Below, one piece after another: positions 5,251 through 6,333 of a stretch of DNA of 6,333 nucleotides (position 1 is its first letter; each line of letters starts with the position of its first letter). The notes beneath the pieces were generated by a model. That model did not search any database. It was not told the DNA's origin and saw nothing but the letters and a program-made list of their open reading frames with translations. The stretch spans positions 1 through 6,333 of the forward strand of contig CAYWJH010000153.1 in the NCBI GenBank assembly GCA_964458555.1, given 5' to 3'. This stretch comes from SLST01 sp964458555. Its GTDB lineage: Bacteria; Spirochaetota; Spirochaetia; DSM-27196; SLST01. Made by a program: the position numbers and the translations under genes.

Positions 5251-6333
5251 CTATGCCCGGAGCGTTTCTCTCAAGGTTTCGATGCCGCGTTCCAGCTCGC
5301 GGCTGCCTATGACGAGCGGTGGCGCGATACGGACAACGTTGCTGCTCGAGCGCAGCAACAGCACCCCCCGCTCGCGACACGCGTTCATGATCTCGGCCAC
5401 ACGCCCCGAGGCGTCGCCGGAGCTCGCAGGCGAGCCAGCGGGCGCTTCGATGACCAGGCCCTGCAGCATTCCTGTCCCGCGCCGCTCGACGGCCTCGCTC
5501 GAGGAGGCGACGAGCTGATCGAGGAGCCGCGTGAGCTGCTCGCTGCGCTCGGCGACGCGCGCGAGGAACTCACCGTCGGCGATCGTCCGGACGACGTGGG
5601 CGGCAACCGCGGAGGTCACCGGCCCGCCGCCGAAGGTCGTTCCGTGGTCGCCGGGGTGGAGCAGGTCGTTGACCTTCGTCGGCACCATCGTCGCCGACAG
5701 CGGCAGACCGCCGGCGAGCGGCTTGGAGAAGGTCATGATGTCGGGCTCGAGGCCCACGAGCTCGCTGCCGAAGAGCTTGCCCGTCCGGCCCAGCCCGGTC
5801 TGCACCTCGTCTACGATCAGAAGCGCCCCGGTCTGCGCGCACAGCTCGTTCAGCCGCTGGGCGAACTCGCGCGTCATCAACCGCAGCCCGCCTTCGCCCT
5901 GGACGACCTCCACGATGACCGCGGCAAACGAGTCGTTCACCAGCGCTTCGAGCTGCCGGGTGTCGTTGAACTCGCTCGACAGCATATCCGGTACGAGCGG
6001 CTCGAACGGCTCGGCGTACTTCTTGTTCGGCGTCGCCGACAGCGCGCCCATGGTGCGGCCGTGGAAGGCGTTGGTCATCGACAGGATCTTGTGATGACCA
6101 GGCCCCCGCGTCCTGTACGCGTACAGGCGCGCGTACTTCAGCGCCGCCTCGTTGGCCTCCGCGCCGCTGTTGCCGAATTGCACCGCGGCGTACGCGCCCA
6201 CCCGCTCACGCGTGACTCCTTGCAGGAGCTCGGCGAGCTCGATGGTCGGCCTGGTCGCGTAGAGGTTCGAAACGTGGATGAGCTTGCGCATCTGTTTCGA
6301 TGCGATCTTCGCCAGGTCTCTTCTCCCGTATCC
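5251..6333 (-). CDS. argD: Acetylornithine aminotransferase, N-terminus cut by window edge
   Basis: A PLP-dependent class III aminotransferase, expected to make N-acetylornithine from N-acetylglutamate semialdehyde with glutamate as donor. The visible 360 residues run from the right edge (GYGRRDLAKIASKQ, then MRKLIHVSNLY) to a TAG at 5253-5251. The frame is open to the edge, so the Met at 6291 is internal; about 35-45 residues are probably missing. Landmarks, numbered from the edge, are FGNSGAEANEAALKYAR (53-69) for PLP phosphate, NAFHGRTMGALSATPNKKY (88-106), VIVEVVQGEGG (139-149), LIVDEVQTGLGRTGKLF (172-188) with the PLP-nitrogen aspartate D175, and FSKPLAGGLPLSA with the Schiff-base Lys204. 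The motif HGTTFGGGPVTSAVA (about 230-244) then follows. Ornithine or succinylornithine aminotransferases look alike, but adjacency to argG with an 18-base gap favours ArgD. The FSKPLAGG wording differs slightly from the more common KALGGG, without loss of the lysine. Confidence 0.93.
   Translation of the reverse strand, partial: GYGRRDLAKIASKQMRKLIHVSNLYATRPTIELAELLQGVTRERVGAYAAVQFGNSGAEANEAALKYARLYAYRTRGPGHHKILSMTNAFHGRTMGALSATPNKKYAEPFEPLVPDMLSSEFNDTRQLEALVNDSFAAVIVEVVQGEGGLRLMTREFAQRLNELCAQTGALLIVDEVQTGLGRTGKLFGSELVGLEPDIMTFSKPLAGGLPLSATMVPTKVNDLLHPGDHGTTFGGGPVTSAVAAHVVRTIADGEFLARVAERSEQLTRLLDQLVASSSEAVERRGTGMLQGLVIEAPAGSPASSGDASGRVAEIMNACRERGVLLLRSSSNVVRIAPPLVIGSRELERGIETLRETLRA

Overview
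The window is GC-rich bacterial DNA in which almost every base is coding or short intergenic. It reads as ordinary chromosomal housekeeping sequence, with no phage, transposase, CRISPR, rRNA or tRNA signal. The best lineage guess is a high-GC spirochaete. Three things suggest this: a secreted FecR-like/TPR protein whose signal peptide ends in VAQE, a Pgi of the 535-residue bacterial type that I recall from treponemes, and TATnnTTG-type promoter boxes. This is inference from memory of families, and another FCB or Gemmatimonadota-like lineage remains possible.

Left block (1-875, minus strand): an alpha/beta hydrolase with an intact Ser-Asp-His triad is followed after 10 bases by the N-terminus of what looks like a PLP-dependent aminotransferase, which runs off the left edge. 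The downstream gene probably starts at TTG, with a ribosome binding site that overlaps the hydrolase stop codon.

Middle block (876-2158, plus strand): a 60-base divergent promoter region separates the hydrolase from an 84-residue protein with two predicted membrane helices. A second promoter then drives a 300-residue exported protein with an N-terminal FecR-like domain and about four C-terminal TPR units. Neither protein can be given a precise function.

Junction (2159-2305): the 147 bases between two convergent genes form a long imperfect palindrome whose arms include both TAA stop codons. This is the most distinctive structure in the window. It could be a bidirectional terminator or a small palindromic repeat element.

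Right block (2306-6333, minus strand): a compact argD-argG-pgi cluster. Acetylornithine aminotransferase is cut at its N-terminus by the right edge. It is followed after 18 bases by argininosuccinate synthase and then after 50 bases by glucose-6-phosphate isomerase. ArgD and ArgG serve arginine biosynthesis; Pgi is a glycolytic enzyme that probably shares the transcript. A GC-rich hairpin lies just upstream of the pgi ribosome binding site. I found no clear evidence of a novel multi-gene system.
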